Assembly (NCBI GenBank): GCA_900546145.1
Contig: URBN01000045.1
Location: forward strand, 1 to 13,210
Source: an uncultured Desulfovibrio sp.
GTDB lineage: Bacteria > Desulfobacterota > Desulfovibrionia > Desulfovibrionales > Desulfovibrionaceae
Length of the DNA stretch: 13,210 nucleotides
Reading direction: 5' to 3'
Both the position numbers and the translations under genes were made by a program. Below, piece after piece: positions 7,150 through 13,171 of this stretch (position 1 is the stretch's first letter; every line of letters starts with the position of its first letter). The notes under the pieces were generated by a model. It was given only the letters and a program-made list of their open reading frames with translations. It had not been told where the DNA came from and searched no databases.

Positions 7150-7980
7150 TCAATAATTTGTCACGATTACCTCTTTGCCAGTCCTTTTCGATGCCACACT
7201 GTTTATTCCTCTTCGAACCTCAACACTCTCAATTTGATAGCCTGCGTACAGTTCATGTACAAGTGGGACATCGTGGTTACTGAGAAGCAACTTCACGCCA
7301 AGACTATCTAGTCTTCTAAACAAAGCGGCCAGCCGCTTATGATCTCCAAGAGTGAAGCCGTCCTTAGTATAATCCGTAAAGTTTGCTGTTTCGCTCACCG
7401 GAACATAGGGCGAATCGAAATAGACAAAGTCACCTGCCTGCACGTCCTCGCAGGCTTTCTCAAAATCTCCCTCGCGGATTTCAACGGCACACTTCTGTAA
7501 ATATGCACCAATGTTCCGGAGTTTCTCCGCTTCGACGGAAACACCATTCACCTTGTTGTTGTAAGGCACATTGAACAGCCCTTTTGAATTAACTCGATAT
7601 AACCCATTGAAGCAATGCTTGTTTATCCAAATCATTAAAGCCGCGCACTCGGCATCCAACTCTTGGGCTTGAATCTTTGCGTTGTAATGATTTCGAACGA
7701 GGTAGTATCGCTCCTTATCACAAGCCTCCTTATCCAGTTCATCCACAGCAACTATAACGGCTTCGGGATTTAACTTAAGCTGCCGATAAGCATTAAGCAG
7801 TTGTCTATTTGTATCATTGATGACAGCTTTCTCTGGCTGCACATTAAGAAGCAACGCACCACCTCCAATAAAAGGCTCATAGTACCTGTTGTAGGTGCTT
7901 GGCATACGGGATTTAAGTTGATCAAGAAGCTGGCGTTTCCCTCCCGCCCATTTGACGAATGGTTCAGTCTTAAAATTCAT
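7150..7980 (-). CDS. dpnM: DpnM-like alpha-class Dam DNA adenine N6-methyltransferase (GATC)
   Basis: The 276-residue product is a Dam-family methylase. FVKWAGGKRQLL (8-19) and YEPFIGGGALLLN (34-46) form the SAM site, the target-recognition region lies between about 60 and 160, and D189-S-P-Y192 is motif IV (DPPY variant). INKHCFNGLYRVNSKGLFNVPYN is present in the typical place. It methylates adenine in GATC double strands and is the main protector against the cognate endonuclease (DpnM, 284 residues). The frame is open upstream to 8082, but the family start is the ATG at 7980, with GAGG 8 bases before it. As first gene of the operon it must be driven from the short stretch 7981-8049 or from the adjoining IS end. 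Confidence 0.94.
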   Translation of the reverse strand: MNFKTEPFVKWAGGKRQLLDQLKSRMPSTYNRYYEPFIGGGALLLNVQPEKAVINDTNRQLLNAYRQLKLNPEAVIVAVDELDKEACDKERYYLVRNHYNAKIQAQELDAECAALMIWINKHCFNGLYRVNSKGLFNVPYNNKVNGVSVEAEKLRNIGAYLQKCAVEIREGDFEKACEDVQAGDFVYFDSPYVPVSETANFTDYTKDGFTLGDHKRLAALFRRLDSLGVKLLLSNHDVPLVHELYAGYQIESVEVRRGINSVASKRTGKEVIVTNY

Positions 7981-8011
7981 GTATTTTTCCTCATTATTGT
8001 TCAATAGAATC

Positions 8012-8027
8012 ATGGTATATATGCCAT
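8012..8027. promoter_or_regulatory. Near-perfect palindrome upstream of dpnM
   Basis: ATGGTATATATGCCAT matches its own reverse complement except for one symmetric pair. It lies 32 bases before the dpnM start in the only space left for the operon promoter and overlaps the most TATA-like bases there. It is a candidate operator for self-regulation of the restriction-modification operon. No regulator gene is seen in the operon and no clear -35 element could be assigned. Confidence 0.35.
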
Positions 8028-8048
8028 AACTCTCGATACACATCAGGT

Positions 8049-8378
8049 AGAGTCCATATAGTGGTGTAAATTCCCGTGGCAAAAAGTTGAGCCATGGGAA
8101 CGCCTTCGGTATGTTTGGAATTGCACAACCACCAAAACCGAAAGGAGAACACCATGGCTCAGGTCATACTTAACTTAGAACCCGATGAAATTCTACGGGC
8201 ATTTACGACAGGGGCTAAAAATGAAGGATTCCATCTTCTGCTCCCAAAGGAGCTTAAAGCCATACCCGACGGGGAGTCCGCAACGCAGCCCGGAGCAAGG
8301 CGATATGAGCGCACAGAGGAGCGCACTGACAGCCGTAACGGCGTGCGCACGCGGGAGCTGAAGACCCGGATAGGCAGA
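8049..8378 (+). mobile_element. IS256-family left end, truncated copy 1
   Basis: The element starts with a terminal sequence containing CCATATAGTGGTGTAAA, which resembles the IS256 terminus. A hairpin pairs TTCCCGTGGC (8071-8080) with GCCATGGGAA (8091-8100), followed by the transposase promoter and the first 75 codons of the transposase. Similarity to the other copies ends by about 8360. No right-hand inverted repeat is found nearby, so the rest is deleted. It faces away from the restriction-modification operon, whose upstream region abuts this end. Confidence 0.8.
8087..8115 (+). promoter_or_regulatory. Transposase promoter in IS256-type end, copy 1
   Basis: TTGAGC (8087-8092) and TATGTT (8110-8115) are separated by exactly 17 bases. 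The -35 box overlaps the right arm of the terminal hairpin. The same pair and spacing is unchanged in copy 2 and partly kept in copy 3. Confidence 0.55.
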
Positions 8379-8381
8379 TGA
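8154..8381 (+). pseudogene. Truncated IS256-family transposase, N-terminus only (copy 1)
   Basis: The ATG follows AAAGGAG by six bases. The 75-residue product begins MAQVILNLEPDEILRAF and ends RYERTEERTDSRNGVRTREL-KTRIGR before a stop. The string YERTEERTDxRNGxRxREL-TRIG is the conserved N-terminal region of IS256/mutator-type transposases, which normally run to about 400 residues with a DDE domain. Everything after residue 75 is missing, so it cannot transpose. The ribosome site and start are intact, so a short DNA-binding fragment might still be made. Confidence 0.8.
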
Positions 8382-8548
8382 CAGGAAGCAGGCTCACAGT
8401 ATTTCTTGCGGGATTTTTTGCGAAGCGGGCTGAAAGAATTTCCGGTGCACTTCCGGATTAGTCGTTTATGGCTCAGGCAGGGAAACGCAGAATGCGGCAG
8501 GTTCAGAAAACCCGCCGCATTCTGCAAATGATGATATATGTGAAAAAA
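8382..8548. other. Short non-coding stretch between IS remnant and cupin gene
   Basis: No gene is recognised. It contains the strong hairpin at 8487-8525 and about 100 bases after the IS break that resemble none of the other copies. Confidence 0.5.
8487..8525. terminator. Hairpin, probable terminator of the cupin gene
   Basis: GCAGAATGCGGC (8487-8498) and GCCGCATTCTGC (8514-8525) form a perfect 12-bp stem with a 15-base loop. It lies 24 bases beyond the stop of the minus-strand cupin gene. On the minus strand only a short GTTTCCC follows, so it may work as a weak terminator or as a 3' end stabiliser. Confidence 0.55.
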
Positions 8549-9205
8549 CTATTCCAACACGAGGAGCAAAGCCATCTTGAACCTGCCGACGGCCTTCACG
8601 GAGTGCCGCCCCGCCTTATCAAACTTGAAGGTCTCGCCGGCCCTGATGTGATGATCCTTCCCTTCGTAGCCGATGATGGCTTCGCCATCCAGCGCGAAGA
8701 CAAGCGCTTCGCCGGGCGCGGCGTGCTCTGAGAGTCCGGTGCCCTCATCGAAGCTCATGATGACAAACTTGAGATTCTTTTCGTGGATGAGGTCCATGTT
8801 GACGATCCTGCCTTCCTGGTAGGGCAGGAGATCCTTGAGCTTGAATACGTCGCCGGCCTTGAGAATCTGGTTCATTGTGGTCTCCTTTGGAAATCCTGTT
8901 TCCGTGTAAACGCATCCCATATCCGTCTTCATGCCCACAGGGACATTGGTGGGCGATATCAGGCTCTCCCCTGCGTTCACTCTCCGGGTCGTCCCGTCAG
9001 ATGTGAAGACGTCCATGCTTCCGGAGTAAACGGTCAGGAGCTTATGATACGTGTATATTTCGGCGCTGATGCTTGTTCCTCCGGCCATGGAGAAAACAGA
9101 AAAGGACTTTTCGTCGTCCTGAAAAATCTGTTCTGAGACAGTACAGCCGGGCACCGGCTGATTTTCTTCCGCGATCCTGATGACTCTTCCTGCTTCCATT
9201 CTCAT
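8549..9205 (-). CDS. Tandem double-cupin protein
   Basis: The 218-residue protein carries two cupin beta-barrels. The first covers about 30-105 (YTYHKLLTVYSGSMDVFTSDG, with VNAGE). The second covers about 112-218 (SEHAAPGEALVFALDGEAIIGYEG, then HHIRAGETFKFDKAGRHSVKA). In the second, H161, E166 and H201 stand at metal-ligand positions, although the usual HxH is reduced to one H. The first keeps only H54. Small single-domain proteins matching the second half are common in anaerobes; here two are joined. The residue M111-NQILKAGDVFKL looks like such an original N-terminus. Ligand and reaction are unknown; sugar or small-molecule sensing or isomerisation are the family's range. GGAG six bases before the ATG at 9205 sets the start. 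It seems monocistronic, with a hairpin downstream. Confidence 0.82.
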   Translation of the reverse strand: MRMEAGRVIRIAEENQPVPGCTVSEQIFQDDEKSFSVFSMAGGTSISAEIYTYHKLLTVYSGSMDVFTSDGTTRRVNAGESLISPTNVPVGMKTDMGCVYTETGFPKETTMNQILKAGDVFKLKDLLPYQEGRIVNMDLIHEKNLKFVIMSFDEGTGLSEHAAPGEALVFALDGEAIIGYEGKDHHIRAGETFKFDKAGRHSVKAVGRFKMALLLVLE

Positions 9206-9718
9206 GGCTTTCTCCGATCACGCACTGCGCTGTTAACTGGATTCTGTTGATGTGAGGGGCATCTGCTGTCGGACTGACCCATCCCGCCCCACACCCAGAG
9301 GATAAGCACTTCTGCCGGGAGTACAGCCGGATTCATCTGCCTTTTCCCCAGGAGCGTGACGCCCGTCACATTCAGCCCCAGATCTTCATGAGGCTCATGA
9401 TCCGGAAGCCATCGCTTTCCGGGGTGGGGCGCAGCGGGGCTCCCAATGAACCCATTGCTACTCCGGCTGTCGGATCTCAGAATGAGCGATGCCTGGGTAT
9501 CACGGAAGAAGCGCCCTCTGATGGGGGCAAATTTCTCGGCTGTGGCGTCACACCGGATTCCCTGCTGTCTCCCTGGTGAAGAGCGGCCTTTTCACTGCGA
9601 AAAAACTCTGCTGTCCAGGAGGAGTGCACGGCACGGCCGGAGATGAAAAGCCTGATGCCGGGCTTTCTGCTGATTGAACGGGTCCCGAAACGCCCGGAGG
9701 ATGAAGTCTGTGTCCCCT
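9206..9718. other. 513-bp gap with long open frames but no recognisable gene
   Basis: Between the cupin and glycosylase genes, both on the minus strand, a plus-strand frame stays open from about 9256 to 9579, and its minus-strand counterpart is also open for more than 100 codons. Neither has a good start or Shine-Dalgarno sequence, and I recognise no family in either. It may be a decayed gene. No terminator-like hairpin stands out. Confidence 0.4.
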
Positions 9719-10366
9719 TTATTTAAAGAGATGGAACTCTTCTCTGGTCAGCCCGCAGTCCAGAGCCCGGTACAGGTACCGCGCGGCTATGGAAGAGTAA
9801 GGTTTCCACTTCCTGCATTTCGCTCGGATGGCTTTCGGGCCCGTATCCCCGGTTTTGTAGAGCCATTTGTAGCTCTGCAGAAAAGCGACGTCCTCAAACG
9901 GCAGGATGTCCTGACGGTCGAGGACGAAGATGAGATACATCTTGGCTGTCCAATCGCCGATGCCATGAAGTGAGGAGAGTTTTGTCATAACGGCGTCATC
10001 AGGGAGGGCAGGAAGAGCCGCGGGGTCGAGGGTTCCATCCCTGAAGGCTTCGGTCAGGCAGCGTATTGTCTGAACCTTCCTCCCGGATGATCCGATGCTT
10101 CTGATCTGGCTGTCGGAAAGCGCGCTGATCCTTTCCACTGTCACGGAACCGCCGCAGAGAGCTTCCAGCCTGGCATAGATTTTCGCGGCCGCCCTGGTCG
10201 AAAGCATCTGTTCGATGACCTCATGCACAAGGAAAGCGTATCCGTCTTCATATGTCGTGTACGAGATAGGGCCGATCATCGCAAACAGTTTGGCGAAGCG
10301 CTTATCCTTCCGGCAGAGGTGCTGTATCGAAGCTGAGCCGCTATCAAGAGAGACCGTCCTGCTCAT
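9719..10366 (-). CDS. AlkA-type DNA-3-methyladenine glycosylase (HhH-GPD family)
   Basis: The 215-residue protein removes alkylated purines from DNA in base-excision repair. The helix-hairpin-helix is LSSLHGIGDWTAKM (130-143), followed by the conserved catalytic aspartate D159 in DILPFEDVAFLQSYKWLY. WKPYSSIAARYLYRAL (187-202) is the typical C-terminal helix of DNA-3-methyladenine glycosylase II. It lacks the N-terminal beta domain of E. coli AlkA (282 residues), as many bacterial members do, and has no 4Fe-4S cysteine motif, which separates it from endonuclease III/MutY. AAGGA seven bases before the ATG supports the start. It stands alone on the minus strand, about 180 bp downstream of ynfA, with no clear shared operon. 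Confidence 0.9.
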   Translation of the reverse strand: MSRTVSLDSGSASIQHLCRKDKRFAKLFAMIGPISYTTYEDGYAFLVHEVIEQMLSTRAAAKIYARLEALCGGSVTVERISALSDSQIRSIGSSGRKVQTIRCLTEAFRDGTLDPAALPALPDDAVMTKLSSLHGIGDWTAKMYLIFVLDRQDILPFEDVAFLQSYKWLYKTGDTGPKAIRAKCRKWKPYSSIAARYLYRALDCGLTREEFHLFK

Positions 10367-10548
10367 TGTTTTGTCCTTTTACTGAGAGGGGTGGCTGTCA
10401 GGCCATCTTTCATAATTCTGACATAAAACAGAACTTTTGTCTCCGCGATGCCCGCTATGAAGAGGTGCTTTTTATTCTGTCGGCAGAGTATGAAGGCTTC
10501 CGGTTTCGAGCTGTTCTATATGGATGGCATGTTCCGGCCGCGAAACCG

Positions 10549-10878
10549 TCAGCGCGGAGAGTACATGATGATGCCCACACCGATGAGAGCGACGATGCCG
10601 CCGATGATATCGAAGCGGTCCGGCCGTACATTGTCGATAAGCCAGCCCCAGAGAATGGAGAGCGCAATGAAAATTCCTCCGTACGCGGCGTAAACGCGTC
10701 CAAAGTTTCCTTCCGGCTGCAGCGTGGGCACAATACCATAAATAATGAGAATGGCGGCGCCGGAGAGACCGAAAATCAGACTGCGCCCTTCGCGGAGCCA
10801 GAGCCACATGAGATAGCCGCCTCCGATTTCGCAGAGGCCGGCAAGCAGAAAATAGAGAAGCGATTTGACGATGAGCAT
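10549..10878 (-). CDS. ynfA: YnfA family (UPF0060) small inner-membrane protein
   Basis: The 109-residue product has four predicted membrane helices (about 3-22, 33-51, 64-82 and 89-106). The family strings AGLCEIGGGYLMWLWLREG (13-31), LQPEGNFGRVYAAYGGIFI (53-71), LWGWLIDNVRPDRFDIIGG and a short C-terminus ending YSPR are all present. YnfA proteins resemble half-length small multidrug-resistance transporters and act as dimers; some have been linked to efflux of dyes and cationic drugs. The physiological substrate is unknown. The frame is open to 11040, but the family start is the ATG at 10878, preceded by AGGA with an 8-base spacing. It is divergent from the flavodoxin gene. Confidence 0.93.
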   Translation of the reverse strand: MLIVKSLLYFLLAGLCEIGGGYLMWLWLREGRSLIFGLSGAAILIIYGIVPTLQPEGNFGRVYAAYGGIFIALSILWGWLIDNVRPDRFDIIGGIVALIGVGIIMYSPR

Positions 10879-10913
10879 GGTTGGATTCCTGTCCAGATGA
10901 TTTTTTCGGACAG

Positions 10914-10941
10914 AGTGTAGATGAAATAATAAAAATAACAA
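10914..10941 (-). promoter_or_regulatory. Candidate ynfA promoter
   Basis: On the minus strand TTGTTA (10941-10936) and TACACT (10919-10914) are 16 bases apart, in an AT-rich run about 35 bases upstream of the ynfA start. This is a pattern match only. Confidence 0.3.
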
Positions 10942-11112
10942 TACTGTGCTCTGCAGGGCTATCCACCGCCGCTCTGTCCGGTTTATCTGCGGGGTTGCCG
11001 GGACGGCAGAAGGAAGCAGGGGGGCAGGGAGGCCTGTCACAGTGGAAAAACGTATCCGATTCTCTCAGAAAATCCCGGAAATCGGCCAGTTGGCAGTACG
11101 AACTTCACATAC

Positions 11113-11140
11113 TTGACTCCCGTGTCGTCCCTTTTCTAAA
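11113..11140 (+). promoter_or_regulatory. Candidate flavodoxin promoter
   Basis: TTGACT (11113-11118) and TCTAAA (11135-11140) are 16 bases apart, and the start codon lies 135 bases downstream. The -35 box is good and the -10 box moderate. Confidence 0.35.
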
Positions 11141-11275
11141 AAACAGGCGCCTGGCAGAGGCCTGTGCGTATCTTCGTTTTTCCGCAGAGGCTGACAAAGG
11201 AATGCTCCCTTCTGTCAGGACGGTTCTGAATACCGGCATCCCGGCAGCGGGGAACACAGATTCAAGGAAACAAAA

Positions 11276-11788
11276 ATGAAAAAGATGCTGATAGTGTACT
11301 ACTCGTGGTCCAACGGCAACACAAAGCGGATCGCGGAATGTCTGGCAAAGGGGACGGGCGCGAAGTGTGTGTCCATTGATACAGTGGAACCTTACAAGGG
11401 CACCTACGATGAAGTCGTGGAGCAGGGGCGGCATGAAGTGCAGAAAGGATTCATGCCTGAAATCAGGGAAATCGGTGTGAACATCAGTGACTTCGACCTC
11501 GTCGCCGTTGGCACCCCGACCTGGTGGTTTACCATGGCTCCGGCAGTGCGCACCTTTCTGCACAGTCAGAAATGGCAGGGAAAGACGGTCATTCCCTTCA
11601 TGACTAATGGCGGCTGGCCGGGGCATGTCATCAAAGACATGGAAAAGGCGTGTGCCGGAGCGCGTTGCGTTCTGCCTATGCAGGTGCAGTTCGACTCCAC
11701 TGGCGGCAGTCACATGGAGACTCCTCAGAAGGACGTCGACAGATGGGTGAATGAGGTCAGAAAAGTTTTGGACGGCGCTGACTGCTAA
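11276..11788 (+). CDS. Flavodoxin
   Basis: The 170-residue protein is a one-domain flavodoxin that carries electrons with FMN in the cytoplasm. The phosphate-binding loop is YYSWSNGNTKRIA (8-20), a variant of the TxTGNT loop. AVGTPTWWFTMAPAVRTFL (77-95) and PFMTNGGWPGH (107-117) are the two flavin-ring contact loops, with W83, W84 and W114 likely to stack near the flavin. The family is close to YSWSGNT-type flavodoxins found in many gut anaerobes, some of which act as flavin-dependent oxidoreductases rather than ferredoxin substitutes. AAGGA seven bases before the ATG supports the start. No terminator is obvious downstream. The IS256-type copy 2 begins about 50 bases after the stop. Confidence 0.92.
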   Translation: MKKMLIVYYSWSNGNTKRIAECLAKGTGAKCVSIDTVEPYKGTYDEVVEQGRHEVQKGFMPEIREIGVNISDFDLVAVGTPTWWFTMAPAVRTFLHSQKWQGKTVIPFMTNGGWPGHVIKDMEKACAGARCVLPMQVQFDSTGGSHMETPQKDVDRWVNEVRKVLDGADC

Positions 11789-11859
11789 TGGCTGGTTCCG
11801 GGGGCTGGGGACATCAGGGGGAATCTGCCTGGTTCAAGTGCCGCACGTTATAACGGCTG

Positions 11860-12036
11860 TCAGTGCGCTCCCCCTGTACGCCCATACCGCCTTGCTCCGG
11901 GCTGCTTTGCGGACTCCCCGTCGGGTATGGCTTTGGGTCCCTTTCGGAGCAGCAGACGGAATTCTTCCTTTTTAGCTCCTGTCGTAAATGCCCGTAGAAT
12001 TTCATCGGGTTCTACTCTAAGTATGACCTGAGCCAA
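11860..12036 (-). pseudogene. Broken IS256-family transposase N-terminus (copy 2)
   Basis: The start codon equivalent to the ATG of copy 1 is TTG here (12036). The product reads LAQVILRVEPDEILRAF and continues collinear with copy 1 up to RRYGRT. One extra G in a G-run (ACAGGGGGAG against ACAGAGGAG) shifts the frame, giving GGAH and a stop. Both the weakened start and the frameshift show that the fragment has decayed independently of copy 1. Confidence 0.75.
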
Positions 12037-12074
12037 GGTGTTCTCCTTTCGGTTTTGGTGGTTCTGCAATTCCA

Positions 12075-12103
12075 AACATACCGAAGGCGTTCCCGTGGCT
12101 CAA
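12075..12103 (-). promoter_or_regulatory. Transposase promoter in IS256-type end, copy 2
   Basis: On the minus strand TTGAGC (12103-12098) and TATGTT (12080-12075) are 17 bases apart, identical to copy 1, and the -35 box overlaps the right arm of the perfect hairpin. Confidence 0.55.
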
Positions 12104-12172
12104 TTTTTAGCCACGGGAATTTACACCACTATATGGACTCTGCCGAATTTATTGTAGGAGGAGTGGAATTTT

Positions 12173-12658
12173 ATGGGGACAGACAATCAGTTTCGGTATG
12201 CAGAGAGAAAGGATACTTCTCTTATCCTGCAGTTTATCAGAGAACTTGCTGATTATGAGAAAATGCTGGATGAAGTAGCTGCGGATGAGCCGACACTGGA
12301 ACATTGGATATTTGATGAGAAGAAAGCAGAAGTGATTTTTATTCTTGCGGATGACGGCAGGGAGGCAGGATTTGCTCTGTTCTTCCATAATTTTTCTACA
12401 TTTCTTGGCAAAGCCGGCATTTACCTGGAAGATTTGTATGTGAAACCTGAATACAGAGGACGGGGCTATGGAAAAGCCATCATGAAAAAGCTGGCGTCCA
12501 TTGCGGTTGAGCGGGGTTGCGGAAGACTAGAATGGTGGTGCCTTGACTGGAATAAGCCAAGTATTGATTTTTATCTGTCACTTGGGGCAGAGCCGATGAA
12601 CGATTGGACGGTTTATCGTGTGGCTGGTTCAAAAATGACTGAGCTTGCCTCCTTATAA
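12173..12658 (+). CDS. GNAT family N-acetyltransferase, diamine acetyltransferase-like
   Basis: The 161-residue protein transfers acetyl from acetyl-CoA to an amine. The acetyl-CoA loop is R95-G-R-G-Y-G100 in LEDLYVKPEYRGRGYGKAIM. The strings FRYAERKD near the start, FALFFHNFSTFLGKAGIYLE (67-86) and LEWWCLDWNKPSIDFYLSLG (119-138) resemble the spermidine/spermine (SSAT, SpeG-like) branch. Polyamine or a related amine is therefore the likely substrate, but this is not certain. Its AT-richer codons and its resemblance to Clostridia/Lachnospiraceae proteins suggest transfer. GGAGGAG lies 9 bases before the ATG. The only upstream space before the IS256-type terminus is 31 bases, so its promoter was either lost or lies in the IS end. 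Confidence 0.9.
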   Translation: MGTDNQFRYAERKDTSLILQFIRELADYEKMLDEVAADEPTLEHWIFDEKKAEVIFILADDGREAGFALFFHNFSTFLGKAGIYLEDLYVKPEYRGRGYGKAIMKKLASIAVERGCGRLEWWCLDWNKPSIDFYLSLGAEPMNDWTVYRVAGSKMTELASL

Positions 12659-12674
12659 CAAGGAAGCAATCAAA

Positions 12675-12779
12675 ATGAAGAAAGCGCATTTTCGAAAGGC
12701 TATATTTTTTGTATCTCTGATATCGCTTTTTATATCATGCTACTTTGGTAAATTTTATAGAGTAAATATAATGGTGTAA
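12675..12779 (+). pseudogene. Truncated small exported or membrane ORF, cut by IS256-type copy 3
   Basis: An ATG with AAGGA about 10 bases upstream, just after the GNAT stop, opens a 34-codon frame. The product starts MKKAHFRKA, then a hydrophobic run (IFFVSLISLFIS) and a cysteine (C22), like a signal peptide or lipoprotein signal. The last codons and the TAA (12777-12779) fall inside the terminal ATGGTGTAAA of IS copy 3. The original gene was probably longer and lost its 3' part to the insertion, and it may have been cotranscribed with the GNAT gene. The family cannot be recognised. Confidence 0.45.
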
Positions 12780-12933
12780 AATTCATTGTAAAAGAGTTTA
12801 ACCATGTGAACTCCTTCTGTATGTTTGGAGTTGCACACCAACAAAAACCGAAAATAGATTCCTATAGCTCTGGTTGTCTTTAATGTAGAATTCGATGAAA
12901 TTCTGCGGGCATTTACGACAGGGCCTAAAAATG
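12759..12933 (+). mobile_element. IS256-family left end, degraded copy 3
   Basis: AGAGTAAATATAATGGTGTAAA-type terminus, then a decayed hairpin region, TATGTTTGGAGTTGCACA, the CAACAAAAACCGAAA stretch and GATGAAATTCTGCGGGCATT align in order with copies 1 and 2. The -35 box has changed to TTTAAC, the ribosome site is lost and the start codon is gone. The copy stops at CCTAAAAATG (about 12933). It is the oldest or most mutated of the three. Confidence 0.7.
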
Positions 12934-12939
12934 GCGTCC

Positions 12940-12969
12940 AGCATGCGCTGACCGGCTTCAGCGCATGCT
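12940..12969. other. Perfect GC-rich hairpin at the break of IS copy 3
   Basis: AGCATGCGCTGA (12940-12951) and TCAGCGCATGCT (12958-12969) form a perfect 12-bp stem with a 6-base loop CCGGCT. It starts seven bases after the end of the IS similarity. There is no T-run. Confidence 0.55.
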
Positions 12970-13047
12970 CCGATCGCACGGAATAAGCATCAATGGGAAT
13001 TAATAAAAATGTTCACTTATGCATATATAATTATATAATCCTGCTTT

Positions 13048-13075
13048 AAGATTTTGCATAAACTAGCAAAATCTT
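13048..13075. other. AT-rich hairpin near the right edge
   Basis: AAGATTTTGC (13048-13057) and GCAAAATCTT (13066-13075) form a perfect 10-bp stem with an 8-base loop. It lies in very AT-rich DNA (12985-13210) without a recognisable gene. It could be a terminator or a regulatory site for a gene beyond the window. Confidence 0.4.
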
Positions 13076-13093
13076 TAAATAGAATTTAAACAT

Positions 13094-13171
13094 ATGGGGG
13101 AACTAAACTATACCCATACCAGTGGACATAAAGATTTGCACATACTCCAAAAATTTATCGTGGCTGTTTAA
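13094..13171 (+). pseudogene. Possible GNAT N-terminal remnant
   Basis: A 25-codon frame begins MGELNYTHTSGHKDL and stops at 13171. The start faintly recalls N-termini of some gut-bacterial GNAT proteins (xLxYTHTSG-x-KDF). There is no Shine-Dalgarno sequence and the frame is very short. Downstream bases to the edge contain no convincing frame. Weak call. Confidence 0.15.

Larger units (their letters stand above)
10879..11275. other. 397-bp divergent intergenic region with promoter-like sites on both strands
   Basis: The gap lies between ynfA (leftward) and the flavodoxin gene (rightward). An AT-rich stretch at 10914-10950 sits next to ynfA and a TTGACT box sits 160 bp before the flavodoxin start. 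No gene was recognised in the remaining sequence, and minus-strand open frames here are shadows. Confidence 0.4.
11838..12141 (-). mobile_element. IS256-family left end, truncated copy 2 (inverted)
   Basis: Read on the minus strand, this is nearly the same as copy 1: the same terminus (CCATATAGTGGTGTAAA), then a hairpin that is perfect here (11-bp stem, 12090-12100 with 12109-12119), the same promoter, ribosome site and transposase N-terminus. Similarity ends near 11838, and no right end is present. It points away from the GNAT gene, with its terminus 32 bases from the GNAT start codon. Confidence 0.8.

Noticed and set aside
11105..11713. 202-codon minus-strand frame opposite the flavodoxin gene
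   Set aside because: The plus-strand frame is an unmistakable flavodoxin with a good ribosome site; the minus frame has no recognisable motif.
12755..12979. 74-codon minus-strand frame over IS copy 3
   Set aside because: Equivalent antisense frames occur in the other IS copies (PVVNARRISS), so it is a shadow of the transposase N-terminus.
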